A stretch of 64,000 nucleotides of DNA from Alitta virens (taxonomy: Eukaryota > Annelida > Polychaeta > Phyllodocida > Nereididae). Below the pieces are notes generated by a model that searched no databases, was not told the origin of the DNA, and saw nothing but the letters and a program-made list of their open reading frames with translations. The translations under genes were made by a program, and so were the position numbers. Location: the NCBI GenBank assembly GCA_932294295.1, contig OW028577.1:4307001-4371000 (forward strand), written 5' to 3'. Every line of letters begins with the position of its first letter. The first letter of the stretch is position 1. Positions 43,982-56,829 of this stretch are shown here, piece by piece.

Positions 43982-46120
43982 ATTATAAAATCGTTCAGGC
44001 ACAAACAGTATTGACCATCCTTAACAAACAAATCGAACCATAAAAAAAACTTTCATAAGAATGGATGTCTGTCTGAGTCTACGGTGAGCTTTCAAAGCAT
44101 ATATATATATAGGTGTTATTTTTCTTTACCATTTTCTCATAAATACATACTGCACTGGTTATTGTGAAGCTGGTCATTTTTATTACACCCAATTATATAA
44201 TTTACAATTGAACATATGATAGTCCTGTATACTGGAATATGCTGATAAATGTGTTCTGTATGTCAGTTGCATTTTTACAGCTTCATGTCAATTTTGATTT
44301 CCTCATATGTAGGGTTTTCTTTGCCATTCATTTCTGGAATAAAATGGATTTTATTGTTTAAGCATTGCCATGGTTATAAATGTGCACAATTTCCTAAACC
44401 TCTGAATGTGAAAGTGCAAAAAACATCAGTGATGTCACAGCCAATCTTTAGTTAACCACATAAATGAGCTAAAACTTAATAATAATTTGGATCGTAGTAT
44501 GTATCATAATCCAGTAGAGTTGTGATACATATATAGGATATCTTAAGGATTTAGATTTTGATACAAAATTCATTACTTCCCTTTACTAAATAACATCTCA
44601 CAACGTCACAATTGACAATTTATAGAGAACTACCTATTTTTTAAATCACACAGTCTGGTTGTCTCCACTTCAGATATTAAATATAAATAATTTTGATTTT
44701 GAATCTCAAGCATAACCAACATATCAAATATAAGAATGTTTGGCTGTTAATCCTATTTTAATCATGATAATCAAAACATGCCATGATTCTACATGGTTGT
44801 TCACTACAGTGTATTGACTTTTAAAACAGTCAAAGTTTAGATAGAAAAGATGGAAAACAAGGCAAACTAATTTAAGTGCTTAATTAGCAAATCAGTTCGA
44901 GAGCATCTGAAGTCTTGTACACACATGGGTGACCTTGTATTGATGAACTTGGATTTTAAAGACTAGGCCATCTGAACATCCTTTTAATGTTCTAATTGGG
45001 TGACATTGGTCACACACAAGATCAGATTGATGGTATTATAATGTATGTCCTAATTAAAGTAGATCATTCTGGCCTGGCTCATTGCCAGTGTATTAGTTCT
45101 TCTTAGAGCTCTCAATAGCTTCTGGAGGCCAAGGTCAAATCTCACGTGGCAATGTCACCACAAAGGGTCCAAGCAAATAAGAGTACTATAGAGGTATTTG
45201 AAATAATTATAATAAGGTTACTGCTGTGCAAAAAATATGGTTGCATTTAATAGATAGGTTATAACAGAAAAATTGTGTATCATCATTTGCTAAAGCTTTT
45301 GTAAAATTTTAACCGAGAATTATTAAACGGTCATGTAGATTTATATATTATTAATAATTAGGTCATATGTAACTTTATTTACTGTTTATATTATATAATT
45401 ATATTATTTTGTATTTGGGAGCAATTTAATATAGTTTTTTTTAACTCAGTTGTTTCCCTTCTTGACACTGAATGTATTAAAATTATTATGTATATGCATA
45501 ACTGTATTGAATGTACCAGTGTAAAATTGTATGAATCATGTGTCAAGAAAAAAATAAAAAACTTAAAACTTAAACTTAAAACTTAAACAACAACAATTAT
45601 AATATCTCACTATCATTTCTCAAACAACAGGCATAGTTAAAGTGGAATTTACATTAATATGGCCTAATGGATGTAATAATAAATAAAGTAAAAATATAAC
45701 AAAAATCTAGTGCTGAAGTGATATGTTGATAAATAATTAAGTGCCCACTTTACCTTAGTTTCTGAATGAATGTATTTACAGTGACCTGATCACATCATCC
45801 ACCAGTGGTATAAAATTTAAACATTTGTTGATGATATTGATTTAGTTTTATCAAATGATTATTGGCTATATAGATGTCTCAGAAATTATTTAGAAAAGGT
45901 TATGATTGACTAGATTTCTCGTGGAAATTATTACAAATCTTCAGAATTTTCATAAACGTAGTCAATATCAATCAGTGTTGATATTCGATCTTACTTATTA
46001 AATCATGGAGATTTTTACACAATTATACAAGTCATCAAATTGGATGGAATATTTGGCCATTGGATTGGTCAACAGCCCACAATTTATTTCTCTGGTTCAT
46101 GAATTCATTGTCTTAGTAAC

Positions 46121-46352
46121 AGGCCCAAATGTATGACCATATATTTGGCGTCCAAGGAATATAATATATATCGCAATGAAGTTCTAGTGCATTAAGAATA
46201 AAATTAAAAACTTTGATCGTTCCTTGGTAAATGAAACCACTGTCATATATTTGTGACTTCATCCATTGAAATCAGGCATTTGACGTCATAAGAATAGCAA
46301 CGAGGCTCGCTAAATATGGTCACAAATCTGGGTCTGCCACACTGCACCTTTT
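46121..46352. mobile_element. Diverged copy of the 26802 MITE
   Basis: The left arm GGCCCAAATGTATGACCATA and right arm TAAATATGGTCACAAATCTG with GGTCTGCCACACTGCACCTT match the termini and subterminal parts of 26802-27135. Inner words AAGTTCTAG and GACGTCATAAGAATAGCAA-type sequence also match. The outer left end is eroded. Confidence 0.65.
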
Positions 46353-46699
46353 CTGTAAAATGTATTTAAATTAACCAAGAGATTGACCCACAAGTCATGT
46401 GCTGGAGTCACCATTATACCATTTGTGTGTACTTATTGATCCTAATGGTGGGTTTGTCTGTCTTTTGAGGTTTAGACAACATTTGTGGATCCCTGATGAT
46501 CCACCAGATGCATTTTAAGTCGTGTCTTCCGATTTAAGAGCAGAGGTAAAACTGATGAACTGATAACTAAAGCAATTAGCATATATTAAATATTTAATTT
46601 TTTTTATTTTTTTAAAGCCAAAGGGCGCTATAGGCCTATTACTAGGTTTTACTTTCTTTAACTAGGTATTACGATTTTTGTAATGCTTTCTGTTAACAG

Positions 46700-47060
46700 T
46701 AGGGTAAAGTTGGGTAATATGGGCAGTGGTATAATATGGGCACCTCATATTAAATATTTATCTGGCCCATGTTAAACTTTGGTATTATAGTTATTAAAGT
46801 TTAATATGGGCATTGTAGTCCTCATATTTTCCAGAATGATGTGTCCATAAAACCCGACTGTGGTTTAATATGGGCATTTTTAAATATTTTTTCTAAGCCA
46901 TGCTATTTCAAAACTATTATGGAAATGAATATTGTATGCTCTGGATTTATAGCTCATTATTTAAAGAAAATCAAGCAAATTGAATTGTGCATTTTCCAAA
47001 ATAACTTTCATCACAGCATTAGCGAAACAAAAGTATGCACATATTACTCAACTTTACCCT
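46700..47060. mobile_element. MITE with 20-bp terminal inverted repeats
   Basis: AGGGTAAAGTTGGGTAATAT (46700-46719) pairs with 47041-47060, with 19 of 20 bases complementary. TAATATGGGCA recurs several times inside the left part. An open frame spanning part of it has no recognisable family. A CAGT/CATA junction with nearby TA could place it with pogo-type elements. Confidence 0.65.
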
Positions 47061-47115
47061 ATGTTGTAAAATGTGTGGGACTCTCCAGCATGCAACTGGA
47101 AACCTTTTGGCGTCT

Positions 47116-47389
47116 TACAGCAGTTTTAGAGCGAGCTTGGACAGTTGCATCCTCAGAACGACTTTTCAAACTGATTGAACCATTTGACAAGAATGATATA
47201 ATCATCCCAACATCTGGGCAATAAACTTGTTTTCACCTCTTTTGACCAAAGTTTACGCCTTGTCTGTACAGTTGTAATGATGACAAGGACATTAGGAATG
47301 GGCTAGAAACGTTGATCAATTACTTTACAATCTTTCTAATCAGTCTCTTTCACCCCTGAACTGTCCATGCTCGCTCTAAAACTGCTGTA
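47116..47389. mobile_element. MITE-like element with 31-bp inverted repeats
   Basis: The arm 47116-47146 (TACAGCAGTTTTAGAGCGAG...) and the arm 47359-47389 are reverse complements with one mismatch in 31. The inner 210 bases are noncoding. It starts about 55 bases after the 46700-47060 element. Confidence 0.7.
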
Positions 47390-47811
47390 ATTTCGGGACA
47401 TGTTGAAGGATTAATTGTGGTGTCATAGGTGTTACAGAAATTAACACTTAAAATTATTGTTGATAGGAATGATGTCATTTATTATATATAGCAAATATAT
47501 ACGTACAAAGCATGTGTAATGTGCAGTACTTAAATATATTCTCTAGCTATATATATATATACAGCAAGGAAGGCAAATTTATGGCTAATGTGTTCAGCTA
47601 GAGGTCTAACCTGTATGTCCAAATGACCAGAAGTAGAAAAATGACAGAAAACAATTGGTATAGCCATCCAGCTTTTTTGTATATATTCGGTATATTCTGA
47701 GGCTGAGATTGAGCTATTGACTAGACAGGCCAGACTTTATCTAAGTTTATGTTAACTTAACTTAAAGTCTGTCTTGAGTTTGGCATTGAACACTAGACCC
47801 ATAAGCAGCAG

Positions 47812-47954
47812 TACATGGCCAAATGTGCCACGTGCGTTTTCCATGAGAAGGATAAACGCATGGTTTTTAGCTAATTATAATAAGGCAAAAACCATGCGTT
47901 TTCCATGCGTTTATCCAAATGCATGGAAAACGCACGTAGCACATTTGGCCATGT
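47812..47954. repeat. Long near-perfect hairpin
   Basis: Starting TACATGGCCAAATGTG and ending CACATTTGGCCATGTA, the two halves pair over more than 50 bases, with a small bulge where the right arm carries an extra GCATGGAAAACGC-type unit. The loop is about 18 bases (AGCTAATTATAATAAGGC). ATAAACGCATGG-type words repeat inside the arms. Confidence 0.75.
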
Positions 47955-48423
47955 AGTTAGCCGCAAAAGTTAGTGATATTTTGTTCAAGTCAAGCCACCA
48001 CATTTATTATGACAAGCAGCAAAAGTCAAGTCAGATTTGAAAATTCAACTCAGCCACAAAAAAGGCTGAAATACATGTAATTTGATCAGCCACTACACTG
48101 AATGTGATGAAAAGGACTGTAGAATTTGCAAATAGACAATGACAGAATACCCTACACTGGTCATAATTTCACATTTCCATGATGAACAGAAAATTGTAGA
48201 TAATCAGATCAGGTAAATTTTCGCACTCATAGGTTATCATTTTTAAAACTTGTTCCTGTGTCTTTCATGGAATTGTTAAGCATATAATAGATTCTGGTTC
48301 AGAAGCAGCATAATTTGCAACAAGCAGCAGTTAGTCATGAATTTATGACTAAGTGAAGTTAGCAGCAAATTTTGGCAGAGTCAGTCAGAATTTGAAATTT
48401 AACTGACCTACAGGTCAATTGAA

Positions 48424-48660
48424 CACAAAAAAAACTTTACCTGAAATCGCATCCGTGCTTCGACTATTTCCACACCAAAATTTTCTTTTTTGTATAATCA
48501 CTTTTAAGAACGATGAAAATGGTCGAAACACGAATCAAAAAACAATTAATTTAACGGCCGTTCAGCAAATCAGACGTGGCGATTCACACGACGTGCCTGC
48601 TTAACAGCGCGAAGTGCAACAGTGCAACCACCTTTTTTCGGACCGCAAGTTTTCTTAGTG
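48424..48660 (-). mobile_element. RepF MITE, full-length copy 3
   Basis: It is inverted relative to copy 1. Its ends are CACAAAAAAAACTT (48424-48437) and AAGTTTTCTTAGTG (48647-48660), flanked by exact TTGAA duplications at 48419-48423 and 48661-48665. Inner matches to copy 1 include ACAATTAATTTAACGGCCGT and the ACCTGAAAT(C/T)GCATCC block. Confidence 0.8.
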
Positions 48661-48849
48661 TTGAAATTCACACAGTGATACATTGCTGCCATTCCACTCA
48701 TACTACAAATGAAGCAGCTAACTTAGATTGGATGAAGTCAGACGTAGGCCTACGGTGCATGTGAACTCTACTTAACCTCATGAACTTGAGCATTTTTCAA
48801 CATTCTGACTGGGCTACTAGGCCTAACTTTTTCCCACAGTAAGCTTAGC

Positions 48850-49090
48850 GTATTTACTCGAGTAGAAGTCCCCCTTCTATATTTTAGAGAGCATCTCAGC
48901 AGGGCCTTTATTCGAGGTGGGCCTCTTTTGTTTTAGGGGCAATGAAGGGCACCCAAAAAGATGAAAATCTTACAAAAATACCTCTGGAAGACCCAAAATT
49001 CTTGGACTTTATTTTTTTTGGGAAGCAGCTACCCTTGGCTATTATTGGAGGTGGGCCTCTATTTGAGGAGACTTTAATTCGAGTAAATAC
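48850..49090. mobile_element. MITE with GTATTTACTCGA termini
   Basis: GTATTTACTCGAGTAGAAGT at 48850 is mirrored by the complement at 49071-49090 (TTAATTCGAGTAAATAC), with about 75% identity across 24 bp. Repeated GAGGTGGGCCTCT lies inside. It is a typical short non-autonomous DNA element. Confidence 0.6.
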
Positions 49091-49982
49091 TGTAATTTTA
49101 AGATTTTGACACCAACTGAAGAGCCAGTATTTTGTTAATTTTTTTTTCAGTGGGTGACAAGCTGTCTGTAATGCATTTACCACACATATTTTGTTATGTC
49201 ACCTGCCACCCAGTCGAAAATTCTTAAAAGATGCTCTCCTTACAACCTTAGGCCTAATAAATACTAGAGGAAGTAGTGTTGTAGTGACTATCCAGTGCAG
49301 TGCATTCTGTGGGTGCTACTTGCTGTGCAAGGCTACTTCTTGGTCAGTGTGCTCAGCAATATTACCATATCGTTTGATCTCTGAAATAAACAAAACATTA
49401 GAACTAAAAGGCTGACATATACATCTTCTTGAAAAAAAGCTCAGATTTCCATGCATTTTGTAAGGTAATGGTGACATTTCAACGAACTGGTTCAAATTTA
49501 TGATGACATACACTAATCAGTTCTAATTGATCTTACGACTCACTGAATTACATACCATTGTATCATATATATCTCAGGAAGGCCTCAAATATTTAACCTG
49601 TACACTTTCTGAAAATGTAATTAGGTGCCACATACTTAGAACAAAATGCATGGTAAATATGGGTTTTTAAAGTTTGAGGACATGAACTACGGTGTTTTAA
49701 AATGCGAATTGCTAACTCCTAAAAACAAAAGGAGTGACAGAAAAGAGGGGAGAAATGGACTGGGTGCATGGTGAACTGATGGGAGAAGCTTACTACAAAT
49801 AAGCCTAGATTACTCGCTGACAAGTTACAGTTACCTTAATGGTGCATAGACTTCACAGCTTGTACTCGATAATTAAATAACCCCTGACATTGATGTTCAG
49901 TAACTTGTGCAGACCAGACTGAACCAACTAAGTTGGACAAAATTGGTCCAATTCTGGACTTGTCAAACAGTGAGCCAGGGAC

Positions 49983-50100
49983 CCAGATAGCATTCCAAAT
50001 TGTTCTTAATGTCGGTGCGATGTCGGTGATGTTAATGCAATGTTGTATCGATGGTGGCCAACATAGAAACGATGCTGGGCCGATTTGGAATGCTATTTGG
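49983..50100. mobile_element. 118-bp MITE, CCAGATAGCATTCCAAAT termini
   Basis: The 18-bp termini (49983-50000 and 50083-50100) match with one difference. The core repeats GATGTCGGTG-type words. A relative at 55948-56385 has been opened by a RepB insertion. Confidence 0.75.
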
Positions 50101-52643
50101 GGAGACATTCATTTTACTTGTGAAGTTGTGATACAATGACTATATATCGTTCAATTGTGAAGGGAACTTAAAATTTCCTATTCTCCAGTTCTGGATTCTC
50201 CATGTCCAGGTATGATTTCTATTTTTGCATCACTTATATAACAGTTCTATATTAGTTCCATGTTGGGACCAGACTGACCAGACTTTACCAATAACGTCCA
50301 CCTTGGCCATGAGGAGGACAAGTTACCTTTATAGAGCAGGATGAGGAGGGGGGGGGGGGAGGGTGTAGGGTGTGGCTGGTGCCCCAAAGTTACCCGATAC
50401 AACCTAACTTATTTTTCGGTATCACCTTTTGACCAAAGGAATATGCATGTGCAGTTTCATTGAAATTGATGCATTTCTACTTTAAGCACAACTCGTGTGA
50501 AGTTTTACACTAGTTTATACAGGATTTTTTCATTGATATCCACTATCGTCTGATTTGCACTAGGTAAATTGAATTTTTTGCTCATTCCTTACATTGTCAT
50601 GAGTTTAGTCAATAGAAAATTCTACCAAAATGTGACGATAGCAGAAATTCAATGAGAAATCCTATATAAACTAGTGTGTCTTAATTCAGACCACCTCAAC
50701 ATCAAGGCACTCGTGTTGATTTTACAATGATATATTGCAGATTATACATGTACCAACCAGTGAATCAATCATGAATAAAAAAGTTAGTTATTTGCACTGT
50801 ACAGACCTTTCATAACAGGGTCATACATGTTTATTTTATTACTGGACGGTTCATGCATTAGGATAATGGATGTGTCACAGATTACAGTGAGGTAAAAAAC
50901 TCATGTGTAAACAGTGTTTATTTCTGCAATAATTGTATGTACATCAAGTCTACAGCAATGTGGAAGGACGAGGGAAACAATCATGGACTTGGACAATAAT
51001 CGATTGAAGAGCAAATAAAAATTGTTGGAATTAGATCATCCAAACCAGAGTAACAGTGACAGTAACTGGCAACTGATTTAGGTTTTTTGTTTAATTCTGA
51101 CTGGGAAACAATCTCCAAAAGAAGAATATCTGTCGCTCACTAATACCAATATTTTATTAAATTTTCAGTGTACTTCTCCATATGAATGCAAGAAGAAATC
51201 TCTCAGTTTCCGCACTTCCCTCTCAGTTTCCGTACTTCCCTCTCAGTTTTTAATGTCAAAGAATAATTTAATTAGTTTTCACTGGGTGAAATATTTCAAT
51301 AGATTTTAACTGGGTCGCCTATAATAATGTAAACATTCTAGTACACTGAATAATTTTGTAGGTATGAGGAAAATGTTGGTTCATTGGTCATGAATGACAG
51401 TATATTGTGATTCTTTGGAGATTGTCTTGGATCTTTATAAAATGACACTAGTTACTCATTCACAGTGACTCTGGTTTTGATATTAATGCGGGTATAATTA
51501 CATGCAAATAATGAGCATGACAAAGTACATTGGAACATGTAAGTATCAATTATTTGCATCATATGTATTGGTAAAAAAAATTCAGGCTAAACATAACCAA
51601 AGGTAGATAATACAATCCAATTAAGTGATTTTAAGTATTTTCTATATTAATCAGAATGAAAATGGGTGTGTGACCACTATAAAATGGAGTGATATTGACT
51701 CTACACCAGTATATTACATTTTTATAAAAAAAAATTAAAACATTCATAGTGTTCACTAATATAATGCATGTACGAGTGTATTCAATGTGAATCGGATAAA
51801 TTTAAACTGTTCATTGACAATGAAAGTCTAACACTTCAATGTAAGTTAAGTCTATACACTTCACAAATTTGCTTTTAAAAAAAAAACCAGACAAACTGAC
51901 TTTCCTCAATTTAGATTTGCTATAATTTTCACAATCATTGAATGTGTGATCTTAATGTTCAGAAAGGACTAGAATTCTACACCATGATCGAGGTAAGCAT
52001 TTGTTTCACTTAAGATTTAAGAATGTTGAACAATATAGACTGATTCAAAAGTTTTCTGTCAGTGTTTGGTGACATCACAGGTATTAACCTAATGATCTAC
52101 TTAAATGTGCCTAAGTAGCATCATAGAGCATTTTTATAAATCATGACTGGGTGACAGGTGCCATAACAAAATTCTTAGCCTCGTGGGGTGCATATTTCTC
52201 AGCTGGATGATTTTTGCAGAGAACATCAGCGTCAGGTTCATGCTTGTGTTTCATTTAAGCTGGAGGGTGAATCCATGACACCTTCCATTGGATTAACATT
52301 ATCTCAAAACCTTATCTCAAAATCATATCTTCAGCTCATGAATCATGCATTCAAGCCAAATGAGTTTGTGAACATAAACTCCATGACATGAACATACCAC
52401 AAAATTAAGCAAATAACAATGGACACAGGTCATTACAGGAACGTATACAAGTAGTATTTTTAAGCATTTAGTGACAATCCCAAGTTGCCCTATAGTGAAG
52501 GATTTTTCATTTCTAGTCACTGGCCAGCACACAGAATGTTCAATTTACCTGTCACCCAAATCAAATGTTTTAATGAAATGCTCTGATCGCATAGATTATG
52601 TACATGTCTTGTACATCATTTGTGTGAGTATTTGCCTGCATAT

Positions 52644-55600
52644 TTACATGGATGTCACAGACACAGCAACTTGGTTCTTCTTAGGGGGATGGGGACTAGG
52701 TTCGGGGTTTGGGGACATACCAGACTTCTCCTCTTCAATGACAGGTTCTTCTTCTTCGTGATGAAGATCAATCAAAAGTATATAAAGGAAGACTCCCAAA
52801 ATGGCGCCCAAGTGGGGAGCTAGCCAAGGTATCCAAAACCAGTTGGCATCACGGAATCTGGAAAGTCAGGCAAAGTCAGATATTAAATCTGTAACTACTT
52901 GTAATATTTATCTTAGAGGAAGACCTTGAATGAGTTAAAAATGGACGACTTTGACAGTTTATAGATAATGAAGATCAAACTCATCCAGAACCTTCTGGCT
53001 CTTCACTCAACTCCCGCCAGCAAAACATGTGGAAAACGAGGCTTTTTCCTCTGACCAACCATCCATATCTTTATTTATATATTGACCCAATTATCATGCA
53101 AATGTGTTTTCAGGACAATAAAAATGATCCCTGAAGAAATAAATTCAAGAAAAAGTGCCTAAATGCAAAAGACTAGACCAAAATTAAAGTGCTTTAAAGT
53201 GTCCGAAACTTTTAGCCATGGCTGTAGGTAATTACATGGGAGTTGAGCAAGCCTTAAGCTTAAACAGGTCCACTGGTGGGTTTAGCATCGTTGCCATGAT
53301 TGAGTGACCACCACTTGCCATAACCTTTAACCTTATTTAATTATTATACTTTGTTAGGAAAACTTTACAGACTCTTTGCAATGTCTTTTTTTCGAGATTA
53401 CAGTGAATAAGATAAGACTTACGAAAATGGATCAGGTCCCCATCCTGCCATCGCTGTGAATAATCTTGGTCCCAAGTCCCGAGCTGGGTTTATGGCATAA
53501 CCACAGTTGAATCCGTAAGACGCACCAATTCCTAGCACTGCCACTCCTACCGCTAGAGGGACAACACCCGGGGGAGCTCCGGAATTTTTGGTGTCTGTGA
53601 TGCCCATGACACAAAGTAGCAAAACTGCAGTACCTACAACCTAGATGGTAATGAACATCTTGGTAAAATAGTGTTTTGTTAAATTTCAAACTGTGGAAAC
53701 TTCTATGTAAGTTACATGGTACAACTGGGAGACGTGAAGCCCAGAAGGGCTTGTGCATCCTTTATAACTATGCATCAATAGTGGAAACAAAAAAACAGTG
53801 GGTCACCTTATTGGGAGTCAATGACTGTCAGTTATAAATGTTATAAAAAAGCAATAAAAAAAAATATATTAAAAAAAATTAAAAAAAAACCTATATTGTT
53901 TGTGACAGCAGTCACAAAAGCAAAAGAAAACACTTTAATTTTCTGTAAATGACACCCAAACTTGGCAAAATGAGAAATTTCGATTCCTTTGGCAAGAAAG
54001 AATGAATCAGATGTGTTAAGAAAGCAGCATTATCTTACAGGTTGCTGGGCACAGGTTAACATTCAGCATTGGATGGGGATTAAGGTTTGCTGTTACACGA
54101 AAGGTTGGTGTGCATACATCCAAGATGTCTCAATTTTCATTAATTCTGGATAATATCTTCAAGGAAACCAGAGTATACTTTCACAATGAGTGGAAGTACC
54201 TTTTCATAAGATCCCAGAAAAACTTCCTGTTATTTTCTTTCCAAGAATTTGCACAAATTTCTCCCCAGCACTGAACAAGAAAATATTTTCAAAAGCTCAC
54301 TGCTTCTTAAGTGTAACAGCACAAATTGGATCCGTTAATTGCTCTTCAGTATACTAATATAAATAAGCCAATGTTGCAATGTATGAAATTATTTCATTAA
54401 TCTCCATCATTGTGAAAGATGTTAAAACTCATCAATCTGCAATCTTCCCCATATTCATCATTCGGTTTTTATATGCTACATCGCCTATAAAAATATTACT
54501 TGAAAATATTTTCTTGTTTTTATTTGCCCGCATCTTTTTTACCCTGGAAACAAAACGCTGGTCCCCTCATTCTTCCATATCTCCGTGTGGACATATTATC
54601 TTTGCCACACCAGCTACCTAGCTTACAAAGACCAACTCAGCGACCATGCACTAACTAATGCATTTTTGGATCAGCTTATGTCACCTGATCTGCAAAAGCC
54701 ACTCCAGTAGATAGAAAAGCCTCAGGATAGGTAGCCCAGATGCCAGCAGTAGCTTTGTCTCCTTCAGTTTGTCGATTCCCACCGTCATAGCTATTCAGAG
54801 CATCTGTAATTCGAATAGCTTTGTCTTTGAAACCTAGATATGCATGTAACACGTTGGACTTGGTCTCCACACTAGTTCGTTCATCAATACATAATGTTTG
54901 TTGTTTGGTCATTGCTGTAGAGCATGCATGAAAGAGCTGTGGTTTTTTGTGGTTCACCTAGTTTGACACTATGGTTGATGTGACAGCTAAAGCTAAAAAT
55001 AAGGTATATGCCAAGTACAAACAACATTTTTGAGCATGCAATGTCTTTTTGCCATGGAAATACTTCTTGAAGAAACTCTTTCATTCCCTTTACAACTACA
55101 ATTGATTAAAGCTGGATTGTCATATGACAGAAGCCAAAATCTGCTGCATTTAATTCATTGTCATCTAAAATACTGATTAAATGTCATCACAGCCTTGCTA
55201 GATGCACTATTTCTCTTTGAATAAATACACTTTCCATGGCATTTAATTTTTCATTTCATGGCACGTCGCTTCGTGATATATTTTATCAAACAGTACCTTA
55301 AATTTTTGTCCGATTTTCAAAAAGTTTTTTAGATACAAAAGTGCGTAGCTATTTCGCTTACAACATCAATTTAAACAGTCAAATATTAATAATTAGCAAT
55401 GTAGTAAATTCCTCCAATATTTATTAATTTAGTTAAATCTAGACGATTTTTTGTTCTTGAATCCATTGGTCAGTCAGAAGCATTTTCTTCCATTTGGATA
55501 ACTTTTTTAGTTGTACTAAAACCGTTTGACAATCAAGCTTAAAGCGAGTCAGAAAGGCATGTGTCATGTCATGACAAGAGGCATAATTAGCTGGAAGATA

Positions 55601-56817
55601 AAATTGTCTTCCCTTCAGTGTTCTAATTCAGCAATAAACAATGACAAATTTTTTCGCAATTATCTAATGGCTTACCATAATAAACACCATAAACAATAGC
55701 TGAACCAACAATAGCTCCCAGGTACTGAGCTGCGGAATATGCCACACACTGGATAATGCTCAACTTCCTAGCGAGGGTCATGGCTAAAGAGACTGCTGGG
55801 TTTATATGACCTCCTGAAAATAAAGATAGCATAAAGAAGTAAAAATGTCGACATCTATTTCTTACTTTCCAATCAATTGAAACAGTATTGAACTACGTTC
55901 AAATTGAATCATAATTTACAATTTCTCATTTCCTTGAAGTGAGGTCACAGATAGCATTCCAAATAGTGGATTTTCACGGAAGGTTCTCTATAGTTCCACC
56001 AGGTGGCTATGACAGAATACTGCAATTCTATTGGCTGAAAAAGTTCCCGCCCTTGTCTGTGATTGGCTGAAGCAAAGTGCACCCTAGCAGCAGTATTTTT
56101 AGTGCATTTTAATGTATATTTAACACCTTATCATTCAGTTGATTTTTGATATTTTTCTGAGAAAGTGATATTTATTGAAAAATTCAGTGATTATCTTCTA
56201 CTTCTGAAAAGCAAAATGAGTAGTAAGAGGAGAGGAAGGACTTATGTCTTGCTGAGCTCAGGGCTGCTCAGTGAAAAGACTCTATCGGGCCAGCATCGTT
56301 TCTATATCGGCCAACGTCGTTACACAACCTTGTTTTGACATCGCTGACATTGAGCCGACATTGAAACGATTCAGAATGCTATCTGGGGTAGCATTACACC
56401 ATAACTGGGTACCCAATGCAATGTCATACATGTATTACAAACAGAGAAAGATGAACACAATTTTGTTCCGTTTGCTAAAACCTAATAAAACTGATTTAAC
56501 TTGTGATGGGGGAAGTGACATGCATGGTTGCCACAACTGTTTTCTCCGATTTTGAACTGTCTCTAATAAAATGTTAAACATCAAGGACAGGCAGCCTCAA
56601 GTGACAGGATATATAACTCGATTACAAGGTTTTGCAGTATATAATTTTTGGCTAAATAATCAATAACATAGTACATACCACTGACCCCTGCACTGACATA
56701 CACTCCCATAGCAACAGCCACGGCCCAGGCAACATTAACAGACAGGAAGTTGATGCCCAGAGGTCCTGATGCTTTGCCACTAAGAACATATTGGGCCACT
56801 GAACCATCACCTATTAC
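52644..56817 (-). CDS. Aquaglyceroporin (AQP3/7/9/10 group), exons 2-6
   Basis: Five in-phase exons encode 285 residues to the stop: 56679-56817, 55676-55813, 54685-54833, 53423-53640, 52644-52857. The frame opens [14 protein letters not shown], then the first NPA box [17 protein letters not shown], a long extracellular loop ([20 protein letters not shown]), [17 protein letters not shown], and [20 protein letters not shown] with the second NPA. The Asp right after NPAR and [10 protein letters not shown] mark glycerol-permeable members. [20 protein letters not shown] is the sixth membrane span, followed by an acidic LHHEEEEP tail. The exon with the start Met and first membrane span was not found up to 64000. 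If it lies upstream, intron 1 exceeds 7 kb and holds the repeats there. The channel is otherwise intact. Confidence 0.9.
55948..56385. mobile_element. MITE of the 49983 family, split by RepB
   Basis: The left terminus CAGATAGCATTCCAAA (55948-55963) and right terminus ATGCTATCTG (56376-56385) belong to the family at 49983-50100. The inner part (GGCCAGCATCGTTTCTAT) resumes directly after RepB ends at 56284. It lies in aquaporin intron 2. Confidence 0.75.
55964..56284 (+). mobile_element. RepB, copy 2, nested in another MITE
   Basis: It is full-length, from TAGTGGATTTTCACGG to GTGAAAAGACTCTA, bounded by TA on each side. It interrupts the 55948-56385 MITE, so it is the younger insertion. Confidence 0.8.
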
Positions 56818-56829
56818 CTGAAAGATTTC

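Larger units (their letters stand above)
41111..52643. other. Gene-poor region with scattered mobile elements
   Basis: Between the MKRN2OS-like promoter and the aquaporin stop codon I find no supported host gene. The identified elements are the LINE at 41890-42960, RepA 43470, MITEs at 46121, 46700, 47116, 48850 and 49983, RepF 48424 and a hairpin at 47812. There is also a run of 18 C near 41298, a LINE-tail-like stretch with (CTTAAA)n near 45559-45590, and a 20-bp TCTCAGTTTCCG(C/T)ACTTCCC triplet near 51199-51250. The remainder is AT-rich and featureless. Confidence 0.5.

Noticed and set aside
46841..47224. 127-codon plus-strand frame
   Set aside because: It runs across two separate inverted-repeat elements, has no recognisable domain and uses no splice sites.
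48908..49183. 91-codon minus-strand frame
   Set aside because: It lies mostly within the GTATTTACTCGA-type MITE; its composition reflects the repeat.
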